DNA of 64,000 nt, from assembly GCF_026236535.1 (NCBI RefSeq), contig NZ_JAHTMW010000002.1:248001-312000 (forward strand). Reading direction: 5' to 3'. How positions within the stretch are numbered: the stretch's first letter is position 1; each line of letters opens with the position of its first letter. The notes under the pieces were generated by a model. It saw only the letters and a program-made list of their open reading frames with translations, was not told the origin of the DNA and did not search any database. This document shows positions 8,780 to 16,474 of the stretch, in pieces. This DNA is from Streptomyces sp. SKN60 (GTDB lineage: Bacteria; Actinomycetota; Actinomycetes; Streptomycetales; Streptomycetaceae). The translations under genes were made by a program, and so were the position numbers.

Positions 8780-9190
8780 GTGGCGACGGCAGGACCCCCC
8801 GTAAAAGGCCGCTCGACCAAGCAGCGGGCCGCAGTCTCGGCGGCCCTGAACGAGGTGGACGAGTTCCGCAGCGCCCAGGAGCTGCACGACATGCTCAAGC
8901 ACCGCGGCGACTCCGTCGGCCTCACCACCGTCTACCGCACGCTCCAGTCCCTCGCGGACGCGGGCGAGGTCGACGCCCTGCGCACCAGCGACGGCGAGAC
9001 GGTCTACCGCCGCTGCTCGACCGGCGACCACCATCACCACCTGGTCTGCCGCGTCTGCGGCAAGGCCGTGGAGGTCGAGGGCCCGGCCGTGGAGCAGTGG
9101 GCCGAGACGATCGCCGCCGAGCACGGCTTCGTGAACGTGGCGCACACGGTGGAGATCTTCGGGACGTGCGAGGACTGCGCGTCGAAGTGA
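8780..9190 (+). CDS. zur: Fur-family zinc uptake regulator
   Basis: This is a 136-aa Fur/Zur repressor. The N-terminal winged helix includes SVGLTTVYRTLQSLADAGEV (residues 45-64). The metal sites are HHHH at 84-87, C90/C93 and C130/C133; the two C-x-x-C pairs form the structural zinc site. It follows the zinc ABC genes on the same strand, with a 72-base gap that may carry its own promoter. The start is a GTG at 8780 behind AAGGAGG. In Streptomyces, Zur represses zinc uptake when zinc is sufficient, and the box over the znuA promoter fits this. Confidence 0.95.
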   Translation: MATAGPPVKGRSTKQRAAVSAALNEVDEFRSAQELHDMLKHRGDSVGLTTVYRTLQSLADAGEVDALRTSDGETVYRRCSTGDHHHHLVCRVCGKAVEVEGPAVEQWAETIAAEHGFVNVAHTVEIFGTCEDCASK

Positions 9191-9196
9191 CCCGCC

Positions 9197-9224
9197 AGAG
9201 GTGACCTGACAGAGGTGACCTGAC
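9197..9224. repeat. 14-bp perfect tandem duplication after zur
   Basis: AGAGGTGACCTGAC is present twice head-to-tail at 9197-9210 and 9211-9224. The motif AGGTGACC also echoes the zur stop context AAGTGACC at 9185-9192. It lies just before a terminator. Confidence 0.9.
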
Positions 9225-9227
9225 ATA

Positions 9228-9269
9228 CGAGTGGGCCCGCACCGGACGATTCCGGTGCGGGCCCACTCG
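9228..9269. terminator. bidirectional terminator between zur and the 168-aa membrane protein gene
   Basis: A 19-bp perfect stem starting CGAGTGGGCCCGCACCGGA closes on the loop CGAT. It lies between convergent genes and can end both transcripts. Confidence 0.88.
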
Positions 9270-9284
9270 CGTTGCGCACACGGC

Positions 9285-9791
9285 TCAGAGGCGGGTGATG
9301 TTCCGGTCCAGGAGCGTACGGAGCCGGTCGACGTCGGCCGGGTCGGCGAGCCCGCGCTTGGGCAGGGCGGCGACGCCGACGCGCCCCTTGTCGCCGGAGA
9401 ACAGCACGAACTGCGTCGGGGTCTCGGCGTACCGCGGCGTCAGCTGCCAGCGGCCCACGACCTCGCTGTCCCGGGTCGTCCAGCGGATCTCGTCCTCGCC
9501 GACCACGACCCGGTACTCCCCCTGCCGGGAGATCATCGCGTACACCTGCCGGGCGCTCAGCCGGACCGCCAGCGGCCCGAGCACGACCACGAGCAGTCCG
9601 AGCGAGCCCATCAGGACCGCGCCCCCCACGTCCGGCTCGCCGGGCCCGGTCAGCAGCAGCGCGACGGCCACGAAGGCCAGCACGCCGGCGGCCGGCGCCA
9701 GCCACCGCAGCACCCGGAACGAGCCGTGCCGCAGCTGCACGCGCACCGCGTCCGTGATGTCCTCACGCGTCGGCGTGTAGACCAGCTCCAT
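9285..9791 (-). CDS. small membrane protein, YcxB-like
   Basis: The protein is about 168 aa with two adjacent transmembrane helices (WLAPAAGVLAFVAVALLL and VLMGSLGLLVVVLGPLAV) in its N-terminal half and a soluble C-terminal domain. That domain has alternating strands, RVVVGEDEIRWTTRDSE and TQFVLFSGDKGRVGVAALPKRGL. This is the layout of the YcxB-like family of unknown function. Two ATGs are possible (9797 and 9791); the second is preferred because GGGGG lies seven bases upstream of it, while the first abuts that sequence. It is transcribed after uppS with a 27-base gap, so the two may be one operon. Confidence 0.8.
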   Translation of the reverse strand: MELVYTPTREDITDAVRVQLRHGSFRVLRWLAPAAGVLAFVAVALLLTGPGEPDVGGAVLMGSLGLLVVVLGPLAVRLSARQVYAMISRQGEYRVVVGEDEIRWTTRDSEVVGRWQLTPRYAETPTQFVLFSGDKGRVGVAALPKRGLADPADVDRLRTLLDRNITRL

Positions 9792-9818
9792 AGTCATCCC
9801 CCAGTCCCGGTCCGGGCC

Positions 9819-10643
9819 TCAGGCCTTGTCGAGGACCGCGAGATCCGCCGGGTCCACCCCGCCGAAGCGCCGGTCGCGCTGGGCGAACTCGACGCACGCC
9901 CGCCACAGGTCGCGGCGGTCGAAGTCGGGCCACAGCACGTCCTGGAAGACCATCTCGGCGTACGCGCTCTGCCAGATCAGGTAGTTGGAGGTGCGCTGCT
10001 CGCCGCTGGGGCGCAGGAAGAGGTCGACGTCCGGCATGTCCGGGTAGTACAGGTACTTCTGGATGGTCTTCTCGGTGATCTTCGACGGGTCGAGCCGGCC
10101 CGCCTTCACGTCCTCCGCGAGCGCCTGCGCCGCGTCCGTGAGCTCCGCGCGCCCGCCGTAGTTCATGCAGAAGTACAGCGTCAGCTTGGTGTTGTCCTTG
10201 GTCTGCTCCTGCGCGACCTGGAGCTCCTTGGCGACCGACTTCCACAGCTTGGGCATCCGGCCCACCCAGCGCACCCGGATGCCGAGCTCGTCGAGCTGGT
10301 CGCGGGTCTTGCGGATGAAGTCGCGGTTGAAGTTCATGAGGAAGCGCACCTCCTCGGGCGAGCGCTTCCAGTTCTCGGTGGAGAAGGCGTACAGCGAGAT
10401 CGCCCCGACACCCATCTCCAGCGCGCCCTGAAGCACGTCGAGCACCTGCTCGGCGCCGACCTTGTGCCCCTCGGTGCGCGGCAGCCCGCGCTCCTTGGCC
10501 CAGCGGCCGTTGCCGTCCATGACGATCGCGACGTGCTCGGGCACGAGCTCCGACTGCAGCTTCGGCGGGCGGGCACCGGACGGGTGCGGCTCGGGGGTCC
10601 TGTACTCCCGACGCTGGCGCCCGAGAAGTCGTGCGATGGCCAT
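9819..10643 (-). CDS. uppS: isoprenyl transferase (cis-prenyl diphosphate synthase)
   Basis: This 274-aa enzyme adds isopentenyl units in cis to an allylic diphosphate, giving undecaprenyl or decaprenyl diphosphate, the lipid carrier for peptidoglycan. The diagnostic IVMDGNGRWA places the catalytic Asp at residue 43. It is followed by the R-x-x-G-H-x-x-G-A-E motif, the LYAFSTENWKRS segment and the C-terminal DLFLRPSGEQRTSNYLIWQSAYAE region, whose Arg residues bind the substrate diphosphate. The start is the ATG at 10643, with AGGA about 12 bases upstream. It would normally sit close to recO, but here the two are separated by an inserted TnpB-type element. Confidence 0.96.
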   Translation of the reverse strand: MAIARLLGRQRREYRTPEPHPSGARPPKLQSELVPEHVAIVMDGNGRWAKERGLPRTEGHKVGAEQVLDVLQGALEMGVGAISLYAFSTENWKRSPEEVRFLMNFNRDFIRKTRDQLDELGIRVRWVGRMPKLWKSVAKELQVAQEQTKDNTKLTLYFCMNYGGRAELTDAAQALAEDVKAGRLDPSKITEKTIQKYLYYPDMPDVDLFLRPSGEQRTSNYLIWQSAYAEMVFQDVLWPDFDRRDLWRACVEFAQRDRRFGGVDPADLAVLDKA

Positions 10644-10776
10644 GGCGATGGATCTTCCTAGGAGGTGTTCCGTACGTCACGCGCTGTGGATGCACGTGGA
10701 GTCGATTTTCACATGGCGGACGGCTTGCCCCCATGGCGGCCGGTGATCACCCCCGGCCACTGCCCGTTGCCCACCA

Positions 10777-10794
10777 ATCGAGCATGCGCTCGAT
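10777..10794. repeat. candidate left-end hairpin of the TnpB element
   Basis: ATCGAGC-ATGC-GCTCGAT is a perfect 7-bp stem with a 4-base loop, about 100 bases before the tnpB start. IS200/IS605 elements carry subterminal imperfect palindromes recognised by TnpA at both ends; this is the only clear one on the left side. Confidence 0.5.
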
Positions 10795-10895
10795 ACGTCA
10801 CGAATGCTGGTGAATGCGTTCGCAATTCGCCCACACGTTTGCGGTGATCTCTACCGTCGCTTCCGGGACAGGGCGCCGGCGAGGAGGTGATGGTG

Positions 10896-12926
10896 ATGCA
10901 GGCCGACCAGACGAAGCAGAGGTTCCGGGGCAAGAACAAGGCCCCGAAGTGGGTCAAGCCCAACGACGGACATGTGTCGGTGATGGTGCTGCCACTGGCC
11001 GTCACCAATCCCGCTGACGTCAGCCGGCTGGAGAAGCTGTTCGCTGCGATGTGGTCGGTCAAGCGGGCCGTCCAGCGTGATGCCCGCGCAAAGGTCGATG
11101 CCTTCTGGGCTGCCGGACATGAGCGGGAGCGGGACGGGGCGAAGAAGGTCCGGCAGCGCCTCGGATTGACCCGTGAAGCCCTGGAGCGGTGCGCATACAA
11201 GCACCTCGAAGACGCCGGACATCTGAAGCACCACCTCTCGAAGGCTCTGGTGATGCACATGGCCGACGAGGTGTGGAACGGAGTCCGGCGTCACCTGTTC
11301 CCCGACACGACCGGCCGTCGGCACGGACGGCCGAAAACCGGTCGTCGACACGGTTTCACCCGCATCCCCGGCCGGGCCCGCTCTCACACGACAGCCAACA
11401 AGTGGGAGACCTTCCGCCTGGTGGGCACGCTGACCGGTCACACCACGGCCTATACCGGCGGTGGTCGGCACCCCGTGCAGCAGCCACGGCGGATGCCGGT
11501 GCCGACTGTGCCGGCAGACGGTGTTCCCACCGGCAGGACCAGCGCGTCGGGAAGGCCCGTGACGAGGAAAGCGACGTGGTGGGATCACACGGGCCCGCTC
11601 GCAGTGGTGTTCGCCGGGGGCCCCGACTCCCCCCGGGGCGATCTGGTACTCCCTGTGCGGGTATCGCAGCGGCCTGGCCAGTGGGCTCGTGTCGGACACT
11701 TCCTCGCCGATCCGAGCAAGTGGCACAAGGTTGATCTCGTACGACGCCGCAGGACCTCCGCACCAGGCGGCTGGGTGTACGAGGCACATCTGATGGTCCT
11801 CGGCGTCGGTTACGCCTCTCCCGCCGTACGAGCCATGCGGGAGCGGGCCGCCTCACAGGACCGCATCGGCGGGGTGGACGGCAACGTCTCCAACCTCTCG
11901 ATCGTCTCCCTGCCCGCAAGTCTTGATCGCTCCGATGGCGCCCCGGCCTCCACCGAGATCACCCTCACTCCCCAGGAACGGACGCTTCTGGAACGGGAGG
12001 CGAGAAAGAGGCGCGGCCGGGCCAGGGCGCTGGAGCGGTCCCGCAGGGCCACGAATGCGGCGCAGTACAGGCTGTCGAAGCGGCAGGCCCGCCGCGCGGA
12101 GCGCCGGGCCTCATCAGGGCTCGAACCGAGGGGCGTCAGCGTGCCCGGCGGTGCCCGCGCCGCTCGCGTCGATGGTGTACCGAAGCAGGCGTTCCGCCGT
12201 GACCGACTTTCTCGCGGCTACCGGGCGACACGCATCAGGCAGGCCGAGGCCGCCTCGTCTGCTGCTGAGCGTCGCCGCCATCGCGCCCGCATCATCGCCC
12301 GGCAGATCATCGCCGTCCACGGCCCCGTGCTCGTGATCGAGGACTGCGACATCCGTGCGTGGTACCGGCTGTGGGGCAGACGGCTCTCGCAGACCACACC
12401 GGGGATGCTGGTCTCCGCTCTCGCCGTGGAGTGCGAAGCCGCAGGCGGCAGGCTCCTACGGGCATCCACGTGGTCCACGGCGCTGTCACAGCACTGCCTG
12501 TGCGGCGAGCGCGTACGAAAGACCCTCCGCGATCGTGTGCACAGCTGCGCTGCCTGCGGCCTGACCGGGAGACGTGACCTCGTCTCCGCCGCCCTCGCGG
12601 CGTTCGTCCGCTTCACCGACACCGACGCCCCCGCCACAGCCCACCTTGACACCACCGCGTCCCGGCACGCACAGATCACCTTCGCCCAAGGGCTGGAAGA
12701 GGCCCTGCGGGAGTCAACCGCATCGATTCGGACCACCACATGCGGTGCCGATCACGCGGCAGTCCCACGGCAAGTCCGTGCGACCTCTGCTCCCCGAACC
12801 GCCGGGCAGCAGTCCCGAGCGACCCCGGATGAGACACGCCCCAAGCGTGACCACGCCGGAAAGCCCGGACGACTCCCGGCCGCAGTCCGCAGCTCACCTT
12901 CTGGTGATCTGCGAATCAAGTCTTAG
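10896..12926 (+). CDS. tnpB: large TnpB-like RuvC nuclease (IS605 OrfB family)
   Basis: The protein is 676 aa from the ATG at 10896, chosen because GAGGAGG ends 8 bases upstream; earlier GTG/ATG codons at 10887 and 10890 overlap that site. Numbering from 10887, the split RuvC site is D331 (GGVDGNVSN), E485 (VLVIEDCDI) and D564 (GRRDLVSAA). A zinc finger lies between the last two, with C537/C539 (C-L-C, not the usual C-x-x-C) and C554/C557. TnpB proteins are RNA-guided DNA nucleases of about 400 aa; this one is far longer, with an extra basic region at about residues 130-240 and an Arg-rich region at 375-450. The last 60 or so codons overlap the right end and probable guide RNA, and the stop codon lies in flanking recO DNA. 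Confidence 0.85.
   Translation: MQADQTKQRFRGKNKAPKWVKPNDGHVSVMVLPLAVTNPADVSRLEKLFAAMWSVKRAVQRDARAKVDAFWAAGHERERDGAKKVRQRLGLTREALERCAYKHLEDAGHLKHHLSKALVMHMADEVWNGVRRHLFPDTTGRRHGRPKTGRRHGFTRIPGRARSHTTANKWETFRLVGTLTGHTTAYTGGGRHPVQQPRRMPVPTVPADGVPTGRTSASGRPVTRKATWWDHTGPLAVVFAGGPDSPRGDLVLPVRVSQRPGQWARVGHFLADPSKWHKVDLVRRRRTSAPGGWVYEAHLMVLGVGYASPAVRAMRERAASQDRIGGVDGNVSNLSIVSLPASLDRSDGAPASTEITLTPQERTLLEREARKRRGRARALERSRRATNAAQYRLSKRQARRAERRASSGLEPRGVSVPGGARAARVDGVPKQAFRRDRLSRGYRATRIRQAEAASSAAERRRHRARIIARQIIAVHGPVLVIEDCDIRAWYRLWGRRLSQTTPGMLVSALAVECEAAGGRLLRASTWSTALSQHCLCGERVRKTLRDRVHSCAACGLTGRRDLVSAALAAFVRFTDTDAPATAHLDTTASRHAQITFAQGLEEALRESTASIRTTTCGADHAAVPRQVRATSAPRTAGQQSRATPDETRPKRDHAGKPGRLPAAVRSSPSGDLRIKS
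12766..12919 (+). ncRNA. candidate guide RNA (omega/reRNA) of the TnpB element
   Basis: TnpB guide RNAs derive from the 3' end of tnpB plus the right end, and the guide is the first flanking DNA after the element. Here this segment contains a 5-bp hairpin CACGG-CAAGT-CCGTG at 12766-12780 and the strong terminal hairpin at 12888-12913. It overlaps the tnpB coding frame. The 5' end is a guess. A guide starting at 12920 (GTCTTAGC...) would read the end of recO. Confidence 0.35.
12888..12913. repeat. right-end hairpin of the TnpB element
   Basis: CGCAGCTCACC-TTCT-GGTGATCTGCG pairs over 11 positions with one C/T mismatch. It is followed six bases later by the element boundary TCAA at 12916-12919. 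Hairpin position and the TCAA tetranucleotide match the right cleavage site of IS608-type elements. Confidence 0.65.
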
Positions 12927-13672
12927 CTTTTCTCTACATAACGCAGGGAGCGCAGCCCGCGCTCCAGGTGCCAGTGCAGATAGGCGGACACGAGTCCGCT
13001 GCCCTCCCTGACGTGACGCGGCTCGGCCGCGTCCGCCGTCTCCCAGTCGCCGGTGAGCAGCGCGCTGAGCAGGCCAACGGCCTCCGCAGAGGGTACGACG
13101 CTTCCGGGTACCCGGCAGTCCGCGCAGATGACTCCGCCCGCGGCGACCGAAAAGAACCGGTTGGGGCCGTGGAGTCCGCATTTCGCACAGTCCTCGAAGC
13201 TGGGCGCGTAGCCGTTGACGGCGAGCGAGCGCAGCAGGAAGGCGTCGAGGATGAGGTGCGGGGCGTGCTCGCCGCGCGCGAGGGTGCGCAGTCCGCCGAC
13301 GAGCAGCAGGTACTGCTGCACGGCCGGTTCGCCCTCGTGGTCGGTGAACCGTTCCGCCGTCTCCAGCATCGCGGTGCCGGCGGTGTAGCGGGCGTAGTCG
13401 GTGACGATCGAGCTGCCGTACGCGGCGATGGTCTCGCTCTGCGTGCACAGCGGGAGCCCGCGTCCGATCAGCTCACTCCCGCGGGCGAAGAACTGCACGT
13501 CCACGTGCGAGAACGGTTCGAGCCGGGCCCCGAACTTCGACTTGGTCCGCCGCACCCCGCGCGCGACGGCGCGCACGCGTCCGTGACCGCGCGTGAGCAG
13601 CGTGATGATGCGGTCCGCTTCACCCAGCTTCTGGGTGCGCAGCACGATGCCGTCGTCGCGGAACAGACTCAT
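12923..13672 (-). CDS. recO: DNA repair protein RecO
   Basis: This 249-aa protein is the RecFOR mediator that loads RecA onto SSB-coated single-stranded DNA. The N-terminal OB fold begins MSLFRDDGIVLRTQKLGEADRI, here cited by its first part MSLFRDDGIVL, and continues through RVRAVARGVRR. The C-terminal helical domain carries a zinc finger with CAKCG and a second CADC pair (about residues 170-205). I chose the ATG at 13672; the longer open frame upstream to 14311 is antisense to another gene. The TnpB element sits 4 bases beyond its stop codon, so the coding region is intact but the original link to uppS is interrupted. Confidence 0.95.
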   Translation of the reverse strand: MSLFRDDGIVLRTQKLGEADRIITLLTRGHGRVRAVARGVRRTKSKFGARLEPFSHVDVQFFARGSELIGRGLPLCTQSETIAAYGSSIVTDYARYTAGTAMLETAERFTDHEGEPAVQQYLLLVGGLRTLARGEHAPHLILDAFLLRSLAVNGYAPSFEDCAKCGLHGPNRFFSVAAGGVICADCRVPGSVVPSAEAVGLLSALLTGDWETADAAEPRHVREGSGLVSAYLHWHLERGLRSLRYVEKS

Positions 13673-13835
13673 GGCGCCATTGTCCCGTACGGCTCGGACA
13701 ACCCGGGGCAGGGCCTGAAGCGGGGTCGGACGGGGCCCTCTTGTGGCGGGTGACATGTCCTCGTCATCATGATGCCCGAGGAAACCTTCTACCCGCATAG
13801 ATCGTCCGACCACTCCCTCTGGAGGAGCGATCACC

Positions 13836-14996
13836 GTGAGACCTCGTCCCACTCGACGACGCGGCACCCTCACCGCCACCGCGGCCACCCTCGCCGCCCT
13901 CTGCGCGGCCCAGACCCTGGGCGGGGCCGCAGCGGCCTCCGCCGCCCCAGCCCCTGCCCCAGCCCCCACCGAAGCGGCCACGACCAAGGCCGCCGTCGGC
14001 TCCGCCCAGGACCGGGCGGCCCGCGACCTCGCACGCTCGCTGGGCGACTCCTCCTGGCGTACGAGCCTGAGCGCGGCCACCCTGAAGTCGCCCGGGGCCG
14101 AGGTGCCGGTCGCCGAGCGGGCGACCGGCTCACTGAGGTCCCGGCTCGCCGCGGCCGACCGGGACATCGCGCGGGCCAAGGGCCTGGACGCCGGGACCGG
14201 CTCGCTGCTCCGGCTGCGGCTCGGCGACCCGTCGATGCGCGCCGCGCTCGCGGCCGGCGCCACCCCCTGGGTCGCGGCGGCCGTCACGGACGACGACGAC
14301 CGCACCGTCACCGCCTACGACAGCCAGGGCCGAGCCCACCGGCTGGACGCCCGCACGGCGCCCGCACAGCCGGTGTACGTCGTCGACATCGACAGCACGA
14401 AGGCGCTGGCGGCCGGCCTGGACGTCGTACGGAAGGAGCTGGCGAAGGCCGGCATCGCGTCCGCCGCACCCACGAACACGACCGCGGCCGCCACCGCGGC
14501 CACCGCCGGCTTCTGGACCACGAAGATCACCGCCGTCCACCTCGACGACGACGAGGAACCCTGGGTCAAGGGCGACGCCGAGATCTACACCCTGGTCAGC
14601 GGCTTCGGCCACGACGGCAAGGTCCGCGTCGACCCGGTCGACATGCCGTACCTCGACAGCGACGGCACCGTCTACCGGCCGAACCAGATCCTGGTCAACT
14701 GGTCCAACTACAAGTACAACCTCGCCGACGCCGTGATGATGGAGGAGGACGGCAGCACCAACTACCGCGACCTCGCCAAGGCCATCGCCACGGTGCTGCT
14801 CACCATCACCGACCAGGGCGCCTACGTCCCCCTGGTGAACGCCATCCTGGACGCCATGCCCGACGACTGGTGGACCGACGACCCCGACTACGTCGACTCC
14901 TGGTACACCCTCGCCCAGCAGAGCACCGGCACGCTGTACGGCGCCCGGGGCAACGGCTATCTGACCGTCCAGCCCTACTTCGTCGAGCAGTTCTGA
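13836..14996 (+). CDS. secreted DUF3103-like protein
   Basis: The 386-aa precursor starts with GTG at 13836 behind GGAGGAG. The N-terminus is a long Sec- or Tat-like signal peptide with positive residues (RPRPTRRRG), a hydrophobic Ala/Leu core and an A-S-A cleavage site near residue 37, followed by a Pro/Ala-rich linker. The mature region has strand-rich segments WTTKITAVHLDDD, KGDAEIYTLVSGF and DMPYLDSDGTVYRPNQILVNW. It also has a DWWTDDPDYVDSWYTL motif, consistent with the DUF3103 family of secreted proteins of unknown function. It stands alone as a plus-strand transcript, ending in a strong terminator. Confidence 0.78.
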   Translation: MRPRPTRRRGTLTATAATLAALCAAQTLGGAAAASAAPAPAPAPTEAATTKAAVGSAQDRAARDLARSLGDSSWRTSLSAATLKSPGAEVPVAERATGSLRSRLAAADRDIARAKGLDAGTGSLLRLRLGDPSMRAALAAGATPWVAAAVTDDDDRTVTAYDSQGRAHRLDARTAPAQPVYVVDIDSTKALAAGLDVVRKELAKAGIASAAPTNTTAAATAATAGFWTTKITAVHLDDDEEPWVKGDAEIYTLVSGFGHDGKVRVDPVDMPYLDSDGTVYRPNQILVNWSNYKYNLADAVMMEEDGSTNYRDLAKAIATVLLTITDQGAYVPLVNAILDAMPDDWWTDDPDYVDSWYTLAQQSTGTLYGARGNGYLTVQPYFVEQF

Positions 14997-15023
14997 CACC
15001 GACGCGCCGACCGCGAAGCGGGC

Positions 15024-15058
15024 GGGGCCTGTGGGGAGCAGCACTCCCCACAGGCCCC
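15024..15058. terminator. terminator after the DUF3103-like gene
   Basis: A 15-bp perfect stem GGGGCCTGTGGGGAG with its complement closes on CAGCA, 27 bases after the stop codon. It also faces the convergent 75-aa gene. Confidence 0.88.
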
Positions 15059-15069
15059 CTACGTGCCCA

Positions 15070-15297
15070 TCAGGGCACCTCCCCCCGACTCCGGGCGTTC
15101 GCGTGCGCCGTGGAGGCGCGCAACCGCTCCCCCGGCGTGGCGACCCGCACCCCGTCGGGCTCGCAGTCCCACTCGCGCCCGCCGCCGATCGGCCGCAGCT
15201 GGAGGTAGGGCCCCTCGTGCCCCATCACGGTGCCGACCTTGCCCGTACCGATCTCGACGACGTACGCACCGATGGGCGGTTTCTTCATCCGAGTCAT
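15070..15297 (-). CDS. conserved-looking 75-aa hypothetical protein
   Basis: This is a small soluble protein with two recognisable strands, GAYVVEIGTGKVGTVMGHEG and YLQLRPIGGGREWDCEPDGVR. They suggest a compact beta-barrel or SH3-like fold. Such small proteins are common next to XRE/DUF397 pairs in Streptomyces. Its start overlaps the stop of the upstream 88-aa gene by four bases (ATGA), indicating translational coupling. An internal ATG three codons in is an alternative start. The function is unknown. Confidence 0.7.
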   Translation of the reverse strand: MTRMKKPPIGAYVVEIGTGKVGTVMGHEGPYLQLRPIGGGREWDCEPDGVRVATPGERLRASTAHANARSRGEVP

Positions 15298-15560
15298 CCG
15301 CGTCCCCCTTCGTTCACGAGCGCCGCGGCGAGCAACCGCGCGGTCGCGGTCGTGCAGCGCCCCAGCTCGACGAGCGGCCGAGGAGGCTCGGCGGCGAGGG
15401 TGACGGCGTCGAGCCCGAGCGAGGGCAGGGTGATTCCGACCCGCTGGAGCGCGTCACGCAATTCCCTCACCGCCTCTCGCGCCGCTTCCGTTTCCGTCGG
15501 CCGCATGCCGTGTTCTTTCACCAACGCGATCCTTTCCGAATCCATTTCCCGTTTCCGCAT
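15294..15560 (-). CDS. 88-aa hypothetical helical protein
   Basis: This is a mostly helical small protein with an N-terminal charged helix, a central EAAREAVRELRDALQRVGI segment, and a Pro-containing VTLAAEPPRPLVELG region leading to a C-terminal helix. It is transcribed divergently from the XRE regulator at 15638 and coupled through an ATGA overlap to the 75-aa gene. Together the two small genes and the XRE/DUF397 pair look like one divergent regulatory cassette. No function is recognised. Confidence 0.7.
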   Translation of the reverse strand: MRKREMDSERIALVKEHGMRPTETEAAREAVRELRDALQRVGITLPSLGLDAVTLAAEPPRPLVELGRCTTATARLLAAALVNEGGRG

Positions 15561-15637
15561 CCAGGGTGGGGGCGGCTCCCTAGAATCGGCAGATGCGCGG
15601 GGGAAACAACTGCGGTGTCGCGTTGGGGAGTTAATCC

Positions 15638-16474
15638 ATGGCCAAGGCCAAGCGGGACGAAGTGTGGGTGTTCTTCGGTGAGCTCCTGAAGGAGCGCCGG
15701 GAGGCGGCGGGGCTGTCGCAGAGCGAGCTGGGCAGACGGGTGTTCGTGTCGGGGGCGTACATCGGCCTGTTCGAGCAGGGTGTGCGGAAGCCGCAGCTGG
15801 ATGTGGCGCAGAGAATCGACCAGGCGCTACAAACGAGCGGTATTTTCGAACGGACCTGTCGCGACCTCATCAACGCGTCGCCGTATGCCTCGTATTTCCA
15901 CGAGGTGGCGGAGCTTGAGGCGGTCGCGACGAAGATCTGTGAGTTCGCGCCGACGGTGGTGCCGGGCCTGTTGCAGACGGCGGAGTACGCGCGAGCGGTG
16001 ACGGTGGCGGTTCACCCGTTCGCCACGGAGGAGTACATCGAGGAGAAAGTCACGTCGCGGATCGAGCGACAGGAGATCCTTCGGGAAGACGCTACGAGGC
16101 CCGAGTATTGGGTCATCCTGCACGAGAACGCGGTACTCACCCCCGTGGGCGGCCCGGCCGCCATGGCGCGCCAACTGGACCACATCGCCGCGATGATGCG
16201 ACAGCGTCGCGTACTCGTGACGGTGCTGCCCCGCGCGATCGGCGCGCACGCGCACATGACCGGAACCCTCAAGCTCATGGAGTTCAACGACCAACCGCCA
16301 ACTGCCTATACAGAGACCGAGTTCACCGGAACGCTGCTGGACGATCCGGCAGTGGTGAAGCAGGCACAGCGCACCTACGATCTGCTCAGGGTCGCCACGC
16401 TGTCGCCGGAGGCGTCCCTCGCACTGATCGAGTCGGCGGCGGAGGACTTCAGACGATGCGCAAGTACGACCTGA
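15638..16474 (+). CDS. XRE-family regulator with DUF5753 domain
   Basis: This is a 278-aa regulator. The N-terminal helix-turn-helix covers about residues 15-65, with LKERREAAGLSQSELGRRVF and the recognition segment GAYIGLFEQGVRKP. The C-terminal DUF5753 domain includes TVVPGLLQTAEYARAV, a WVILHENAVLTPVGGP segment and RVLVTVLPRAIGAHAHM. In Streptomyces such proteins are typically paired with a small DUF397 protein, as here at 16456; studied pairs (Scr1/Scr2, WhiJ-like clusters) influence development and antibiotic production. Start codon ATG at 15638. The DUF397 gene overlaps its end by 19 bases. Confidence 0.93.
   Translation: MAKAKRDEVWVFFGELLKERREAAGLSQSELGRRVFVSGAYIGLFEQGVRKPQLDVAQRIDQALQTSGIFERTCRDLINASPYASYFHEVAELEAVATKICEFAPTVVPGLLQTAEYARAVTVAVHPFATEEYIEEKVTSRIERQEILREDATRPEYWVILHENAVLTPVGGPAAMARQLDHIAAMMRQRRVLVTVLPRAIGAHAHMTGTLKLMEFNDQPPTAYTETEFTGTLLDDPAVVKQAQRTYDLLRVATLSPEASLALIESAAEDFRRCASTT

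Larger units (their letters stand above)
10713..12919 (+). mobile_element. IS200/IS605-like element carrying only a tnpB-like gene
   Basis: The right end is well defined: a 10-bp hairpin with one mismatch at 12888-12913 is followed by AATCAA ending at 12919, matching the hairpin-plus-TCAA right ends of IS200/IS605 elements. The next bases are native recO sequence, with the recO stop codon at 12923-12925. The left end is not certain. A hairpin at 10777-10794 is a candidate left-end structure, and a TTCAC at 10708-10712 is one possible flanking recognition motif. The element has no tnpA (Y1 transposase), so it could move only with help in trans. Such insertions leave no target duplication, and none is seen. 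Confidence 0.65.

Noticed and set aside
12923..14311. 462-aa frame extending recO upstream
   Set aside because: The extension runs antisense to the DUF3103-like gene. Homologous RecO starts MSLFRDDG at 13672.
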